Of a DNA stretch of 64,000 bases, positions 18,618 to 27,108 are shown piece by piece; the first letter of the stretch is position 1, and each line of letters opens with the position of its first letter. The translations under genes and the position numbers were made by a program. This DNA is from Rhizobium leguminosarum bv. trifolii WSM1325 (GTDB lineage Bacteria; Pseudomonadota; Alphaproteobacteria; Rhizobiales; Rhizobiaceae): assembly GCA_000023185.1 (NCBI GenBank), contig CP001625.1, positions 124,001 through 188,000 on the forward strand, read 5' to 3'. Under the pieces are notes generated by a model. The model saw nothing but the letters and a program-made list of their open reading frames with translations. It was not told the origin of the DNA and did no database searches.

Positions 18618-18705
18618 ACCAAATCCTCCGTAAAGCGAGATGGAATGGAGACGCGAAATCTGGCGTCTCCTGGTTGCTATCGGCCCCATCCGGCGACCGA
18701 CGAAA
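18618..18705 (-). promoter_or_regulatory. Probable ROSE-type RNA thermometer in Hsp20 leader
   Basis: Rhizobial hsp20 leaders commonly carry ROSE elements, in which a short UYGCU sequence pairs with the ribosome-binding site at low temperature. Here TCGCT lies four bases before the Shine-Dalgarno GGAGGA (TCGCTTTACGGAGGATTTGG, then TATG), in a leader of about 85 nt. Structure was judged by eye only. Confidence 0.55.
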
Positions 18706-18706
18706 A

Positions 18707-18738
18707 ATGATCTGGTCTCGAGCGTTTTTTGATTCAAG
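18707..18738 (-). promoter_or_regulatory. Heat-shock (RpoH-like) promoter candidate
   Basis: On the minus strand CTTGAA (18733-18738) is followed after 17 bp by CCAGATCAT (18707-18715), similar to alphaproteobacterial RpoH promoters. Position relative to the Hsp20 leader is right. Confidence 0.45.
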
Positions 18739-18862
18739 AGGCGCATCAAAAAAATTCTGAGCGTCGCGCCTCGAACCTCTTGAATACTGTTTTCGTTGAA
18801 ACAATCTCCTTTTCACCTGGAGATTTTCGCTCCGTTAGCTGGAAGTTTTTAGGAGACGCAAG

Positions 18863-19189
18863 ATGAAAACGAAAGGCTCTGACCACACTAATCCCCACAA
18901 CGCCGTCGACGCGATATCCGCGTCGCGCATTCTTCACACGCACCGACACTTTGACCACCCGGAGGAGGTCGTCTCGGCGGGGCTTTCGACAGACGAGAAA
19001 CGAGAAATTCTCGCTTCGTGGGCTTCCGATCTTCACGCGGTCGAATCCTTGCCGGAACTGCGCCATCCGCCGGGCGTCCACCATCCAGTTCGATACAGGG
19101 ACATACTCGACGCACTGAAGAAGCACGACGAGTGGCGAGGCGAGGGCTCGCAAACGCAGCCCACGCGCCGTCCGGTTTTGCTTGGGTAA
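18863..19189 (+). CDS. Small rhizobial hypothetical protein
   Basis: Protein of 108 residues with a strong ribosome-binding site (AGGAGACGCAAG) before the ATG at 18863. The central part (FDHPEEVVSAGLSTDEKREI, LASWASDLHAVESLPELRHP) is a pattern common in short rhizobial proteins of unknown role, often near stress genes. It is divergent from Hsp20 and followed after 12 bp by another small gene, so the two form an operon. Confidence 0.7.
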   Translation: MKTKGSDHTNPHNAVDAISASRILHTHRHFDHPEEVVSAGLSTDEKREILASWASDLHAVESLPELRHPPGVHHPVRYRDILDALKKHDEWRGEGSQTQPTRRPVLLG

Positions 19190-19201
19190 GCGGAGGCCGA
19201 C

Positions 19202-19501
19202 ATGAAAGTCCGGCAAACCCAACCTCGCAGTGTCACCACTACCCATGATCCGATGCCAGAGCGGCTGTTGGTGATTTCCCGCTACGTGGAGAACATCCGC
19301 CGCCTTGCACGGCTGGCGGACCGTCTCGGCCGCAGCGAGCTCGGCACCGCAATGATGGAGGTGGCGGGCTGTATGGAAAGGATGTCCAACGACATTGCGA
19401 TGAGCGACAGCGGCGCGGACATCTTGCGGCAGGCCGCGAGGCTTGTTGGCACCGCCGAAGGTCTTCTGGAGAGGCAGGCAAAGCTTGCTGTGCTGCATTA
19501 G
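19202..19501 (+). CDS. Small helical hypothetical protein
   Basis: Protein of 99 residues, predicted mostly helical (ENIRRLARLADRLGRSELGT, ADILRQAARLVGTAEGLLER). GGAGG precedes the ATG at 19202, and the gene follows the 108-residue gene by 12 bp, in one operon. Family not recognised. A long hairpin at 19736 lies between it and the convergent DUF982 gene. Confidence 0.6.
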   Translation: MKVRQTQPRSVTTTHDPMPERLLVISRYVENIRRLARLADRLGRSELGTAMMEVAGCMERMSNDIAMSDSGADILRQAARLVGTAEGLLERQAKLAVLH

Positions 19502-19735
19502 GTTTGTTGCAGTCCAGATCGGCTTTTCCGCGAACCGGGCCTGGGCGGCGTCACCGTGCTCACTCGGGGCCACGCGAACGTCGCACAATGACTTGATCTG
19601 GCAAGCGCTTCGCACTGCCTTTTGCCGGCGTCGTTTTGCGGTGATGCCGGCTAGAAGATCGACATCAGCTTGTCGACCTCGTTCGCTGTGCGGAACCAAT
19701 TCGGAGACGAAGTCTGTCGGGGAAAAAGTGCGCTG

Positions 19736-19773
19736 ATGCCAGACCTCGCCTCGTCCGAGGCGAGGTCTGGCAT
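19736..19773. repeat. Perfect 18 bp inverted repeat between convergent genes
   Basis: ATGCCAGACCTCGCCTCG and its exact complement are separated by two bases. It lies between the 3' ends of genes 19202 and 19780 and probably acts as a two-way transcription stop, although no T-run follows. Confidence 0.7.
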
Positions 19774-19779
19774 TCTGCA

Positions 19780-20091
19780 TTAATGGGCGACGAGGCGTGC
19801 TGGCCGAGCCGGATGCGTCTTCGGCTTTCCCTTCCACGGGGCAAGCACGGACGGCATGCCCGCTTCGAGGCAGGCCGCAACGAAGGCTTCGCGCGCGACG
19901 GTGCTAGGAATGATCCCGTTGAGGACGCCACGACACGTCTTCACTGCGCGTTCATGGCGCTTTCCATGACGCAGCGGCCATTCGTTCTCGAGAAAATCCA
20001 AGGCGTCGTATGCGCCTGTGAAGGTGCGCTCCAAACCGCACTGCAGCCGGATTCTCACCGGCAGGGTCCACGGAACATCGTTAAGCGGCAT
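19780..20091 (-). CDS. DUF982 domain protein
   Basis: Protein of 103 residues of the rhizobial DUF982 family: WTLPVRIRLQCGLERTFTGA, ALDFLENEWPLRHGKRHERA, CRGVLNGIIPSTVAREAFVA. These short proteins occur in many copies in Rhizobiales genomes and have no established function. AGGAGGAAAAG precedes the ATG at 20091. A GGAAC box lies at 20177-20181 but the expected -10 element is missing, so stress control is not supported. Confidence 0.8.
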   Translation of the reverse strand: MPLNDVPWTLPVRIRLQCGLERTFTGAYDALDFLENEWPLRHGKRHERAVKTCRGVLNGIIPSTVAREAFVAACLEAGMPSVLAPWKGKPKTHPARPARLVAH

Positions 20092-20224
20092 CTTTTCCTC
20101 CTTTCATGCCACCAATGGTCCTAATGAAAATGATATTGGGGCAGGACCCCGGCTGTTCAAGGGCGATCAATCAATGGTTCCTAATCACCGGGGCATTCCG
20201 TAATTTCAATGGCCATCCCTGAAA

Positions 20225-21253
20225 TCACGAGCCGGCAGACGGGACCTCAATGTCGATAAGCAGCCCTTCATCCGACCAGGTTTTCTCAAGACGTCCGTTA
20301 AGCTGTTTTTCAACCATTGCGCCGACAATCACCGTGCCAAAACCCCGCTTTGCTGATCTAGGCGGAGTGTCGACGCCCACCTCCTGCCACCGGATCCTGA
20401 AGCCGGCTCCGGACGGTCCGGGCTTCCAACTGATCGAAAGCCTACCTTGCGCAGCGGCAAGCGCACCGTGATGGGCTGCGTTGACGGCGAGCTCGTGGAG
20501 CACGAGCGCAAGGGGCTGGACGGCCGGCGCAGGCATGTCGATATCCGGTCCGCTAAAAAAGGTGCGGGTGGCCGCGAACGGCGATACCTGTTGGCGAATG
20601 AGTTCTTCAAGAGAAATGCTTGTCCATCTTCGTGCGGCAAGCAAGGTATGGGCACGGGCGAGCGCCTGCACGCGGTGTTGAATGGCGGCGGCGTAAAGGG
20701 CGGGGTCATCGGCGTTGCTCAGGCGAACGATGCTGTCGACGATCGCCAGGACATTCTTGGATCGGTGGTCGACTTCCATCAGCAGGCGATGTTCGGAGGC
20801 CTCCAGTGCCTCGATCCGCCGGTATTCCGTCATGTCGATTTGAGATCCAAAGAAATACAGGATCCTTCCGTCATCCCCATGGACGGGACTGAGATGCAAG
20901 CGGTTCCAGAACTGCTCTCCGCTCTTCTTATAATTGAGGATCTCGATGCTGATCTCACGCTCCCCGGCGATTGCGGCACGAATTTCAGCGGCGGCGATCG
21001 GAGACGTCGCGGGGCCCTGCAGGAAACGACAGTTGTGGCCTAACACTTCTTCGGCCTCGTAACCTGTCAGCTCGAGGAATGCCTTGTTTGCAAGCACGAT
21101 CGGCTGATCGGACTTACGCGCGTCGGTGACGACCATTGGCATCCTGGTCCGTTCAAATGCGATCGCTGCCAGCTCTTTCCGATCGGCGGAAGCTGCTTTT
21201 GAAGATGCGGAGGGCAAATCCCCATGCAGTTTTTCTCTCGAATGGCCAGTCAT
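20225..21253 (-). CDS. LOV-domain HWE histidine kinase (blue-light sensor)
   Basis: Soluble sensor kinase of 342 residues. The N-terminal PAS domain is a photoactive LOV domain: the flavin-adduct cysteine is Cys75 in GHNCRFLQG, with the FMN-contacting Asn107 and Asn117 (ILNYKKSGEQFWN) and Gln138 (FFGSQIDMTEYRR). The kinase core is of the HWE/HisKA_2 type, with His163 (EVDHRSKNVLA) and an N-box HELAVNAAHHGALA. Related LOV-HWE kinases in Rhizobium, Brucella and Caulobacter link blue light to attachment, virulence or the general stress response. A near-consensus stress promoter lies upstream. A second HWE kinase is divergently transcribed. No response regulator is fused or adjacent. Confidence 0.92.
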   Translation of the reverse strand: MTGHSREKLHGDLPSASSKAASADRKELAAIAFERTRMPMVVTDARKSDQPIVLANKAFLELTGYEAEEVLGHNCRFLQGPATSPIAAAEIRAAIAGEREISIEILNYKKSGEQFWNRLHLSPVHGDDGRILYFFGSQIDMTEYRRIEALEASEHRLLMEVDHRSKNVLAIVDSIVRLSNADDPALYAAAIQHRVQALARAHTLLAARRWTSISLEELIRQQVSPFAATRTFFSGPDIDMPAPAVQPLALVLHELAVNAAHHGALAAAQGRLSISWKPGPSGAGFRIRWQEVGVDTPPRSAKRGFGTVIVGAMVEKQLNGRLEKTWSDEGLLIDIEVPSAGS

Positions 21254-21283
21254 GCTTCCACGCTCACTAAGACGTCGCTTGAT

Positions 21284-21308
21284 AACGTCGCTCGCGTATC
21301 TTTGTTTC
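21284..21308 (-). promoter_or_regulatory. EcfG-like promoter, one mismatch (GAAAC-N16-CGTT)
   Basis: On the minus strand GAAAC (21304-21308) and CGTT (21284-21287) are 16 bp apart. The -10 is exact and the -35 has one mismatch. The site lies 31 bp before the LOV kinase start. Confidence 0.45.
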
Positions 21309-21448
21309 CACGAAGGTTGCGTGCCTTTAGCGATCGCTCCTCCGGGACTTGCAGGATGGCTGCGGCCTTTGCCAAAGCGACGGCATCCGGTATAAAATCG
21401 GGATGAGGCCTTTCAGCCCGCAGGCCCCGAAAGGATCGCGCGCACCAC

Positions 21449-22474
21449 ATGATCATGAAACTCTTTTCCAATTCCAGCCGTTCTCGAGAGCGCTTTCTCG
21501 AAGCCATCCTGCAGAGTGCCATCGAGTATGCCATCATCTCCACGGATCTCGATGGCCTGGTGACCACGTGGAATGAGGGCGCCCGCCGGATTCTCGGATG
21601 GGATGCGGATGAGATTGTCGGCCAGCCTGCGGCGGTCATCTTCACCGAGGAAGACAGGCAGGCCGGGATTCTCCAGTTGGAAATGACTGCCGCTTTGACC
21701 GAAGGTCATGGCAATGATGAGCGCTGGCACGTTCGCAAGGACGGCTCGTTGTTCTGGGCGTCCGGTCAGATGATGGCGTTGACGTCGGACGATGGCAAAG
21801 TCGAGGGATACGTAAAAATTCTGAGGGATCGCACCGAGCAGAGAGAGAATGAGGAACGACAACGCATCCTGATGCACGAACTCTCTCACCGCATGAAAAA
21901 CACGCTGGCCGTCGTTCAGGCCATCACCAGCCAATCCTTCCGAAACGCCAGTTCTCTCGAGGATGCGGAGCATTCGATCACGGCACGCATCAATGCTTAT
22001 TCAAAGGCGCACGACATTTTGCTTCAGCAGAACTGGCTGGGCACGAGCATCGCGACAATCGTCGAGGCGACCGCGATTAATCTCGGACTTGAGACGTCAG
22101 GACGTTTCAAGGCGAGCGGTCCCGCGGTTGAATTGGGTCCACAGGCGGCCCTTTGCTTCTCCCTGGTGCTGCACGAACTCGTCACCAACGCCAGCAAGTA
22201 TGGTGCGCTGTCGGTGGATACAGGGACGGTCGAAATCGAATGGTCGGTACGCGATGAGGCGGGCGACCAACGCCTGACCTTCACTTGGCAGGAGGTTGGA
22301 GGCCCGGCGGTTGCAGCTCCGAGCAAGAAGGGGTTCGGCACACGCCTCGTCAGTTCCAGCCTGTCCGCCTTCGGAGAGATCGCGCTTGACTACCCGCCGA
22401 CAGGGTTCGTCCTGAAGCTCGATGCGTCGCTCCAGAAGCTGCAATACAGGAACTATTCCGACGCCGAGGCGTAG
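21449..22474 (+). CDS. PAS-HWE histidine kinase
   Basis: Cytoplasmic sensor kinase of 341 residues. A PAS domain spans about residues 15-130 (IISTDLDGLVTTWNEGARRI, LGWDADEIVGQ, ILRDRTEQRENEERQR); it lacks the NCRFLQ motif, so it is not a LOV photoreceptor. The kinase region has His147 in ELSHRMKNTLAVVQAI and the HWE N-box LVLHELVTNASKYGAL, followed by WQEVGGP and GFGTRLV. Such kinases often feed the PhyR/NepR/EcfG general stress pathway, though phosphotransfer partners are not in the window. Two in-frame ATGs (21449, 21455) are possible starts. Confidence 0.9.
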   Translation: MIMKLFSNSSRSRERFLEAILQSAIEYAIISTDLDGLVTTWNEGARRILGWDADEIVGQPAAVIFTEEDRQAGILQLEMTAALTEGHGNDERWHVRKDGSLFWASGQMMALTSDDGKVEGYVKILRDRTEQRENEERQRILMHELSHRMKNTLAVVQAITSQSFRNASSLEDAEHSITARINAYSKAHDILLQQNWLGTSIATIVEATAINLGLETSGRFKASGPAVELGPQAALCFSLVLHELVTNASKYGALSVDTGTVEIEWSVRDEAGDQRLTFTWQEVGGPAVAAPSKKGFGTRLVSSSLSAFGEIALDYPPTGFVLKLDASLQKLQYRNYSDAEA

Positions 22475-23059
22475 TTGAAACGCTATGCCCGCATTGGGGA
22501 AACCCAGAGACGTCGCCCGCATGCGGGTTCGATTGGCCTTGGAAGCGCGATAGGCACATGGACCCAACATTGCTTGCCGGTATCGTAAACGGCTATCCCC
22601 GCGCGCGTTGCGCAAGAAGCCGAGGCCCTCCCATGCGCGATCTAGGAAACCCTCCGGTCCGGGAAGGATCATGAATTCCACAAACAGGATTTTCAGGCGG
22701 CCGGGCTATTTGTAGGGCGCTCGAAGTGACGCGGGCGTTTCCATGTCGGCAACATCGCAGCCATCGATAACGAACCAAGACAGCAATCGCAAAAACCGGT
22801 GCGCCGATCCTGATACGTGCTGGCTTCATTTCCTCTAGGCCCCAGCATATCCATTCCTCCGGCTTGATTTTCAAGAATTAAGCTGGTCCGCTATCATGCG
22901 ACGTCGGTCTGGACTGCCTGATGAACCAAGGGTCGTCGGTCGTTCTCAGCCGTACGATCGATGCGCACTTCGGAGGCGGACTAGGTTCCGCAATCTGCCG
23001 AACGGCTGTCCGCACCCCTAGCCGTCTGCCTCGCCGCCACACTTTTGGCGACGGGTGTT
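22475..23059. other. Region without a convincing gene
   Basis: Some 585 bp after the PAS-HWE kinase with only shadow-like frames. Nothing else noted. Confidence 0.45.
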
Positions 23060-23494
23060 TCATGCCAGGCTGCGGACGTCTTGGCCTCGCCGATCGAATG
23101 GATTGAACCGCCTGTCTTCGTAGACTCGCAGATAAGTCGAGTGAACAGGGTGGGCGAGCCGACGCGATTTCATGTATGCCAGTGCTGAACATATTGGCCC
23201 GCCGGCGACCGGTTCCACTTCTAGCACCACTCGCAGGTTGCCGGGCATGCCTATCGATTCCAGCCGATCCAAGCTTGCTATCGTATCATCGTCAGGCTGG
23301 TAAAGTTCACCGATGACCCGATGGCCAATGCCCGGTTCATTGAACATCATCGGCGCGAACCAAGGGCCGGCAATCAGCATCGGATAACATTGTCGGGTCT
23401 GGAAAATTCCGAGAAAGCTGGCGCGGGAAAGTCCTTGCTCATGGAGAGGAAAGCCTTTCTTCAAAGTTCCAAAAACGAATAGGTTCCGTGTCAT
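23060..23494 (-). CDS. Gamma-glutamylcyclotransferase-like (AIG2/GGCT fold) protein
   Basis: Protein of 144 residues with the GGCT-like fold: the nucleotide-free substrate loop motif NLFVFGTLKKGFP at the start, then GPWFAPMMFNEPGIGHRVIG and ELYQPDDDTIASLDRLESIG. GGCT-like enzymes form 5-oxoproline from gamma-glutamyl compounds or gamma-glutamylamines. The second ATG (23494) was preferred because it directly starts the family motif; 23509 is possible. It stands alone. Exact substrate cannot be read from sequence. Confidence 0.8.
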   Translation of the reverse strand: MTRNLFVFGTLKKGFPLHEQGLSRASFLGIFQTRQCYPMLIAGPWFAPMMFNEPGIGHRVIGELYQPDDDTIASLDRLESIGMPGNLRVVLEVEPVAGGPICSALAYMKSRRLAHPVHSTYLRVYEDRRFNPFDRRGQDVRSLA

Positions 23495-23584
23495 GCGGGC
23501 GAGCCCCATGGTTATCGGCCAATCCCTCGCAAGTTGGAGCGACCGTGGTCTCCTGTGTCTCCATCCGGCAGGGGAGGACCACGC

Positions 23585-23845
23585 TCAGTCACGCTTCATC
23601 TGAGGTGGCGCCGTCGCCAAGTTTTCTGCCGCGTCTGTTTCGGGCAATCCTTCTACCCTTTCATCGTTCACCTGGGCGCGGCGCGGCGCGGGCGATCTTT
23701 CCGCATGACGGCCGGTTCGAGCTATACCGCGCTTGCCGACAGCTGCGCCAGGGTCTTCACGTTCGGACCGGATCGGCTCGAGCTCCATCTCCGGTGGGCG
23801 AAGCTTATTCCGGTCTTCGATAGGGTCGTTTGATTTCTTCTGCAT
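23585..23845 (-). CDS. Small hydrophilic hypothetical protein
   Basis: Protein of 86 residues, almost entirely charged and polar (NDPIEDRNKLRPPEMELEPI, PETDAAENLATAPPQMKRD), probably disordered. GAAAGGTCCGATC precedes the ATG at 23845. No family recognised; the dehydrogenase downstream promoter is elsewhere, so it is a separate unit. Confidence 0.5.
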   Translation of the reverse strand: MQKKSNDPIEDRNKLRPPEMELEPIRSEREDPGAAVGKRGIARTGRHAERSPAPRRAQVNDERVEGLPETDAAENLATAPPQMKRD

Positions 23846-23897
23846 GATCGGACCTTTCTTCGATGCCGGCTAGGATCCAGGGCGTCCGCGACGTTCG

Positions 23898-25067
23898 TTA
23901 CGGCTTAAGAACAACCTTTATGCAGCCATCCTTCTTGTCGCGGAATGTCTTGTAGAGCTCGGGACCTTCGTCGAGGGTCGCACGATGCGTGATAATGAAC
24001 GACGGATCGATTTCGCCGTTTTGAATGCGTTCCATGAGCAGCGGCAGGTAGTGCTGCACCGGGGTCTGCGCCATTCGGAACGTCAGGCCGCGATTGATCG
24101 CCGAACCCATAGGGATCTTGTCGAGGAAACCACCATAGACGCCGACGATCGACACCGTACCGAAGTTGCGGCAGCAATGGATTGCCTGGCGAAGAACGTG
24201 GGGGCGATCGGTTCCCATGAACGTGGCGACCTTGATGCGGTCAAGGCGCGAGTCCCAGCTCGCCGACGGATCGGCTTCGGTGCCGACCGCATCGATGCAC
24301 GCGTCTGCGCCGCGCCCGTTGGTCAGCTCCATGAGCTTGTCGTAGATGTCTTCGTCCATGAAATCGAGGGTGGTGGCTCCCGACGCTTCGGCAAGAGCAA
24401 GCCGCTCCGGCACGGTATCGATAGCGATGACGCGCTCGGCGCCGAGGATGAAGGCCGACTTGATCGCCATCTGTCCGACGGGGCCGCAGCCCCAGATCGC
24501 AATCGTGTCGCCGGGCTGGATATCGCAGAAGTCCGCGGCCATGTACCCCGTCGGAAAGATGTCGGAGAGAAACAGCACCTGCTCATCCGTCAGTCCGTCC
24601 GGCACCTTGATCGGGCCGACGTCCGCGTAAGGCACGCGCAGGTACTCAGCCTGACCTCCACTGTAGCCGCCAAGAAGATGTGTGTAGCCGAACAGGCCCG
24701 CGGGTGAATTCCCCCACATCTTCTTGACCTTCGCCGGGTCGGGGTTGCTGCGTTCGCATCCGGAATAAAAGCCGCGCTGGCAGAAGAAGCATTCGCCGCA
24801 GGAGATGGTGAACGGCACCACGACACGGTCGCCGACCTTGAGCTTTTTGTTGTCCTTGCCGACTTCGACGACCTCGCCCATCGTCTCGTGGCCCATGATG
24901 TCGCCGTTATGCATGTCCGGCATCACTCCGTTGAAGAGGTGAAGATCAGACCCGCAGATCGCGCAGGCCGTCACCTTGATGATGGCATCGCGCCCTTCCT
25001 CGACTTGAGGATCTGGAACGCTCTCGCATCGAATGTCGTGTTTGCCATGCCAAGTAAGTGCTTTCAT
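23898..25067 (-). CDS. Zinc-dependent alcohol dehydrogenase, formaldehyde-dehydrogenase-like
   Basis: NAD-dependent medium-chain dehydrogenase of 389 residues. The start [19 protein letters not shown], the zinc-site sequence [13 protein letters not shown], the structural-zinc cysteines in [20 protein letters not shown] and the nucleotide fold [20 protein letters not shown] place it in the glutathione-independent formaldehyde-dehydrogenase-like branch. Members oxidise alcohols or formaldehyde adducts. The ATG at 25067 starts the conserved MKALTW; the longer frame is spurious. A GGAAC-N16-GGTT promoter lies at 25178 and a second, pointing the other way, drives the divergent DUF4142 gene, so both should be stress-induced. 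Confidence 0.9.
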   Translation of the reverse strand: MKALTWHGKHDIRCESVPDPQVEEGRDAIIKVTACAICGSDLHLFNGVMPDMHNGDIMGHETMGEVVEVGKDNKKLKVGDRVVVPFTISCGECFFCQRGFYSGCERSNPDPAKVKKMWGNSPAGLFGYTHLLGGYSGGQAEYLRVPYADVGPIKVPDGLTDEQVLFLSDIFPTGYMAADFCDIQPGDTIAIWGCGPVGQMAIKSAFILGAERVIAIDTVPERLALAEASGATTLDFMDEDIYDKLMELTNGRGADACIDAVGTEADPSASWDSRLDRIKVATFMGTDRPHVLRQAIHCCRNFGTVSIVGVYGGFLDKIPMGSAINRGLTFRMAQTPVQHYLPLLMERIQNGEIDPSFIITHRATLDEGPELYKTFRDKKDGCIKVVLKP

Positions 25068-25177
25068 GTCGTCGTCCGCCTTTCGATCCCGAGCGCAGAG
25101 CGGACGCGCCGCCCTGCAACCCTTTCGGTTTTTGGAAACGATTTTTCCGTCTCTGGTCTTCAAACTCAAGACAGCCA

Positions 25178-25202
25178 AACCGTGATCGGAAGGAGTTGTT
25201 CC
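25178..25202 (-). promoter_or_regulatory. EcfG/RpoE2-type promoter for the zinc dehydrogenase
   Basis: Minus strand GGAAC (25198-25202), 16 bp, GGTT (25178-25181). The start codon is 110 bp downstream, implying a longer leader than usual. Confidence 0.6.
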
Positions 25203-25231
25203 ATCGGAAAGCGGGAGGGATCCATTTGCAG

Positions 25232-25256
25232 GGAACAAATCCGCCTTGGGCTTGTT
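25232..25256 (+). promoter_or_regulatory. EcfG/RpoE2-type promoter for DUF4142 gene
   Basis: Plus strand GGAAC (25232-25236), 16 bp, TGTT (25253-25256); 38 bp before the DUF4142 start. Confidence 0.6.
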
Positions 25257-25294
25257 TAGCGGCCGAATCGAGCCACCAACCAGGAGACCAAACC

Positions 25295-25822
25295 ATGAAG
25301 AAGATCATTATCGCCTCTCTTGCCATTTCGCTTGCTGGACCTGTCCTGGCCCAATCCGCCGCGGAAAAGTCCGGCGTCAACTCGCTGATTGGCGTTGCGC
25401 CGAAGACAGAGGACTTCGTACAGGAGGCCGCCACCAGCGACATGTTCGAGATCGAATCCAGCAGGTTGGCACTCGATCGCGGTGATGCCGCGACCAAAAC
25501 CTTCGCCCAGCAGATGGTGACGGACCACGAGAAGACGAGCAGCGAGCTCAAGGCGCTGATTTCCGCCGGCAAGGTCAAGGCGCAGTTGCCGAGCGCCATG
25601 ACCAGCGCGCAGCAGGACATGCTCGACAAGCTGAAGGGCCTTCAAGGCGATGATTTCATGAAGCAATATCATTCCGACCAGGAATCCGCGCACGAGGACG
25701 CGGTCGACCTCTTCAAGCGCTACGGCGAAGGCGGCGACAATGCTGAGCTGAAAGCTTGGGCGGCAAGCACGAGGCCTGCGCTTGAACATCATCTGCAGAT
25801 GGCGGAGGACCTGAACAAATAG
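25295..25822 (+). CDS. DUF4142 exported protein
   Basis: Periplasmic protein of 175 residues. A signal peptide ([20 protein letters not shown]) precedes a four-helix, ferritin-like DUF4142 domain: [60 protein letters not shown]. Family members are frequently stress-induced in alphaproteobacteria but no activity is known. CAGGAG lies 11 bases before the ATG. The stress-type promoter at 25232 and the divergent dehydrogenase support membership of a stress regulon. Confidence 0.88.
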   Translation: MKKIIIASLAISLAGPVLAQSAAEKSGVNSLIGVAPKTEDFVQEAATSDMFEIESSRLALDRGDAATKTFAQQMVTDHEKTSSELKALISAGKVKAQLPSAMTSAQQDMLDKLKGLQGDDFMKQYHSDQESAHEDAVDLFKRYGEGGDNAELKAWAASTRPALEHHLQMAEDLNK

Positions 25823-25895
25823 CCTTCGCCGCTGTTGCGCCGAATTCAAGAGAACGAGGTGGAACATCCGAGATTTGGAAAAAACGGATGCTCCA

Positions 25896-25920
25896 GGAAC
25901 CTTCCTTGTTCTTCGGGGTT
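25896..25920 (+). promoter_or_regulatory. EcfG/RpoE2-type promoter, GGAAC-N16-GGTT
   Basis: GGAAC at 25896-25900 and GGTT at 25917-25920, 29 bp before the start of the small membrane protein at 25950. Confidence 0.65.
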
Positions 25921-25949
25921 AGTCGGCCGGACATTGGGAGCTTACGCTG

Positions 25950-26210
25950 ATGAATTATCTCTGGCTGTTCGCCGTGGCAGGAGGAGCAGCCCTTCTCGGG
26001 ATCGCCCTCGCTTTTGGAATGATCAAGCAGGACGGACGACGGTCTGTCTTCGCCATAGCCGGCGCTTTCATCGTTGCCATCGGCGCGCTGGGACTGGGCG
26101 TGTATGTCGCCAAGGCGCCGACGGCTCCGGTGCGCGCCTCTGACAGAGAGCAGTCGCAGCAAAGGCTTCCGGCTGCCGCGACGACGGAGAAGGACCTGCC
26201 GGGCAAGTGA
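25950..26210 (+). CDS. Small two-helix membrane protein
   Basis: Protein of 86 residues with two predicted membrane helices (WLFAVAGGAALLGIALAFGM and FAIAGAFIVAIGALGLGVYV) and a polar C-terminal tail. GGGAG precedes the ATG at 25950. A stress-type promoter at 25896 serves it directly. No family name; a role in envelope stress is suggested only by its control region and the DUF4142 gene before it. Confidence 0.7.
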   Translation: MNYLWLFAVAGGAALLGIALAFGMIKQDGRRSVFAIAGAFIVAIGALGLGVYVAKAPTAPVRASDREQSQQRLPAAATTEKDLPGK

Positions 26211-26289
26211 CGCCCAAACAATCGCCGATCAGTATGCGTCCTGGCCAAATGCCATGAGAGCGCATCCGCAGGACGTGTGTAGTCCCCTA

Positions 26290-26592
26290 TCAATGGGAGG
26301 TCTTGCCACCATGGCCGGCCTTCAGATCAACCATCGTCGCGCGAAGCTGTAGGAGCTCGTCAACGATCTTCTGCCAACAACGGTGGTCGGCTTTGCCGAT
26401 CGATATTGTCGAAGCTCGGATCGTCCGAAGCAGACCATCGACGGCCGGGTACCGGTCAGCACCGCCGCTCGCCTCGCTATCGCAGATTTCCTGAAGTTCA
26501 TCGACGATCTTTCGCACAATAATCCGCCGAACGACGGTATCGAGCGCGGCCGGATCGGAGGCCATCCTTTTGAAATAGACAAGTCTGTCCAT
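26290..26592 (-). CDS. Small hypothetical protein, coupled to upstream gene
   Basis: Protein of 100 residues, helical and charged (VVRRIIVRKIVDELQEICDS, WQKIVDELLQLRATMVDLKA). Its ATG overlaps the stop of the upstream gene by one base (TAATG), and it has no ribosome-binding site of its own, which points to translational coupling. Not recognised. Confidence 0.55.
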   Translation of the reverse strand: MDRLVYFKRMASDPAALDTVVRRIIVRKIVDELQEICDSEASGGADRYPAVDGLLRTIRASTISIGKADHRCWQKIVDELLQLRATMVDLKAGHGGKTSH

Positions 26593-26891
26593 TACAGCAC
26601 GCTGGTTTCGCCAATATTGACAGCGGACCGCAGGGGCTCAGGACGCCGCGGCTTCGTCGGGATCGATAAGCTGTTGAAATCCACTTGCATATAGCGCATC
26701 AGACCGCTGAGTTTACCCTGGTCTCGAATGCCGCACTCGAACCAGGAGACAAGTTCTCTCGCCACATGCTGCGCCGCGGGGCTGGCCATCCCGCATGATT
26801 TTTCTTGGCACCAACCCTGCAACACAGCCTGCAACATGGCGATGTCACCAGGCTGCAGAGCCGGCTTCGTAATTCCCGAGTGCTGGGTCAT
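26592..26891 (-). CDS. Small hypothetical protein of a local paralogous type
   Basis: Protein of 99 residues. The pattern LQPGDIAMLQAVLQGWCQEK followed by AQHVARELVSWFECGIRDQG KL is echoed in the gene at 27579 (LSHLRAILNTICCETGKPL, AALLISLYRHGVADQDKL), so these are probably paralogues of a rhizobial small-protein family. CGAGGAGGAAGACG precedes the ATG at 26891. It is co-translated with the 100-residue gene that follows. Function unknown. Confidence 0.65.
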   Translation of the reverse strand: MTQHSGITKPALQPGDIAMLQAVLQGWCQEKSCGMASPAAQHVARELVSWFECGIRDQGKLSGLMRYMQVDFNSLSIPTKPRRPEPLRSAVNIGETSVL

Positions 26892-26998
26892 CGTCTTCCT
26901 CCTCGTTATTTAAGGCGATCCTAAAATTCCGGATTTTCGATTTCAACCGCTAGTGCGGAATCGTACGAAATCCTCCCCCTCACCTCGCCATCGGCTGG

Positions 26999-27023
26999 GG
27001 AACCAACACAGCGCGGTCGGGTT
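26999..27023 (+). promoter_or_regulatory. EcfG/RpoE2-type promoter, GGAAC-N16-GGTT
   Basis: GGAAC at 26999-27003 and GGTT at 27020-27023. The receiver-like gene starts 86 bp further on. Confidence 0.6.
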
Positions 27024-27108
27024 CGGGACGGATTAGAGGAACGTCGCATCGCAAACTTGAATATGGTACGGATAGCCTGTCAGCGCCGGTGAATCGCCGG
27101 TTGGCAGC

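Noticed and set aside
18746..19837. 363-residue minus-strand open frame
   Set aside because: Covers two plus-strand genes with good ribosome-binding sites; sequence shows no family pattern.
20157..20181. GGAAC box upstream of the DUF982 gene
   Set aside because: The sequence 16 bp downstream is TTGA, with no GTT.
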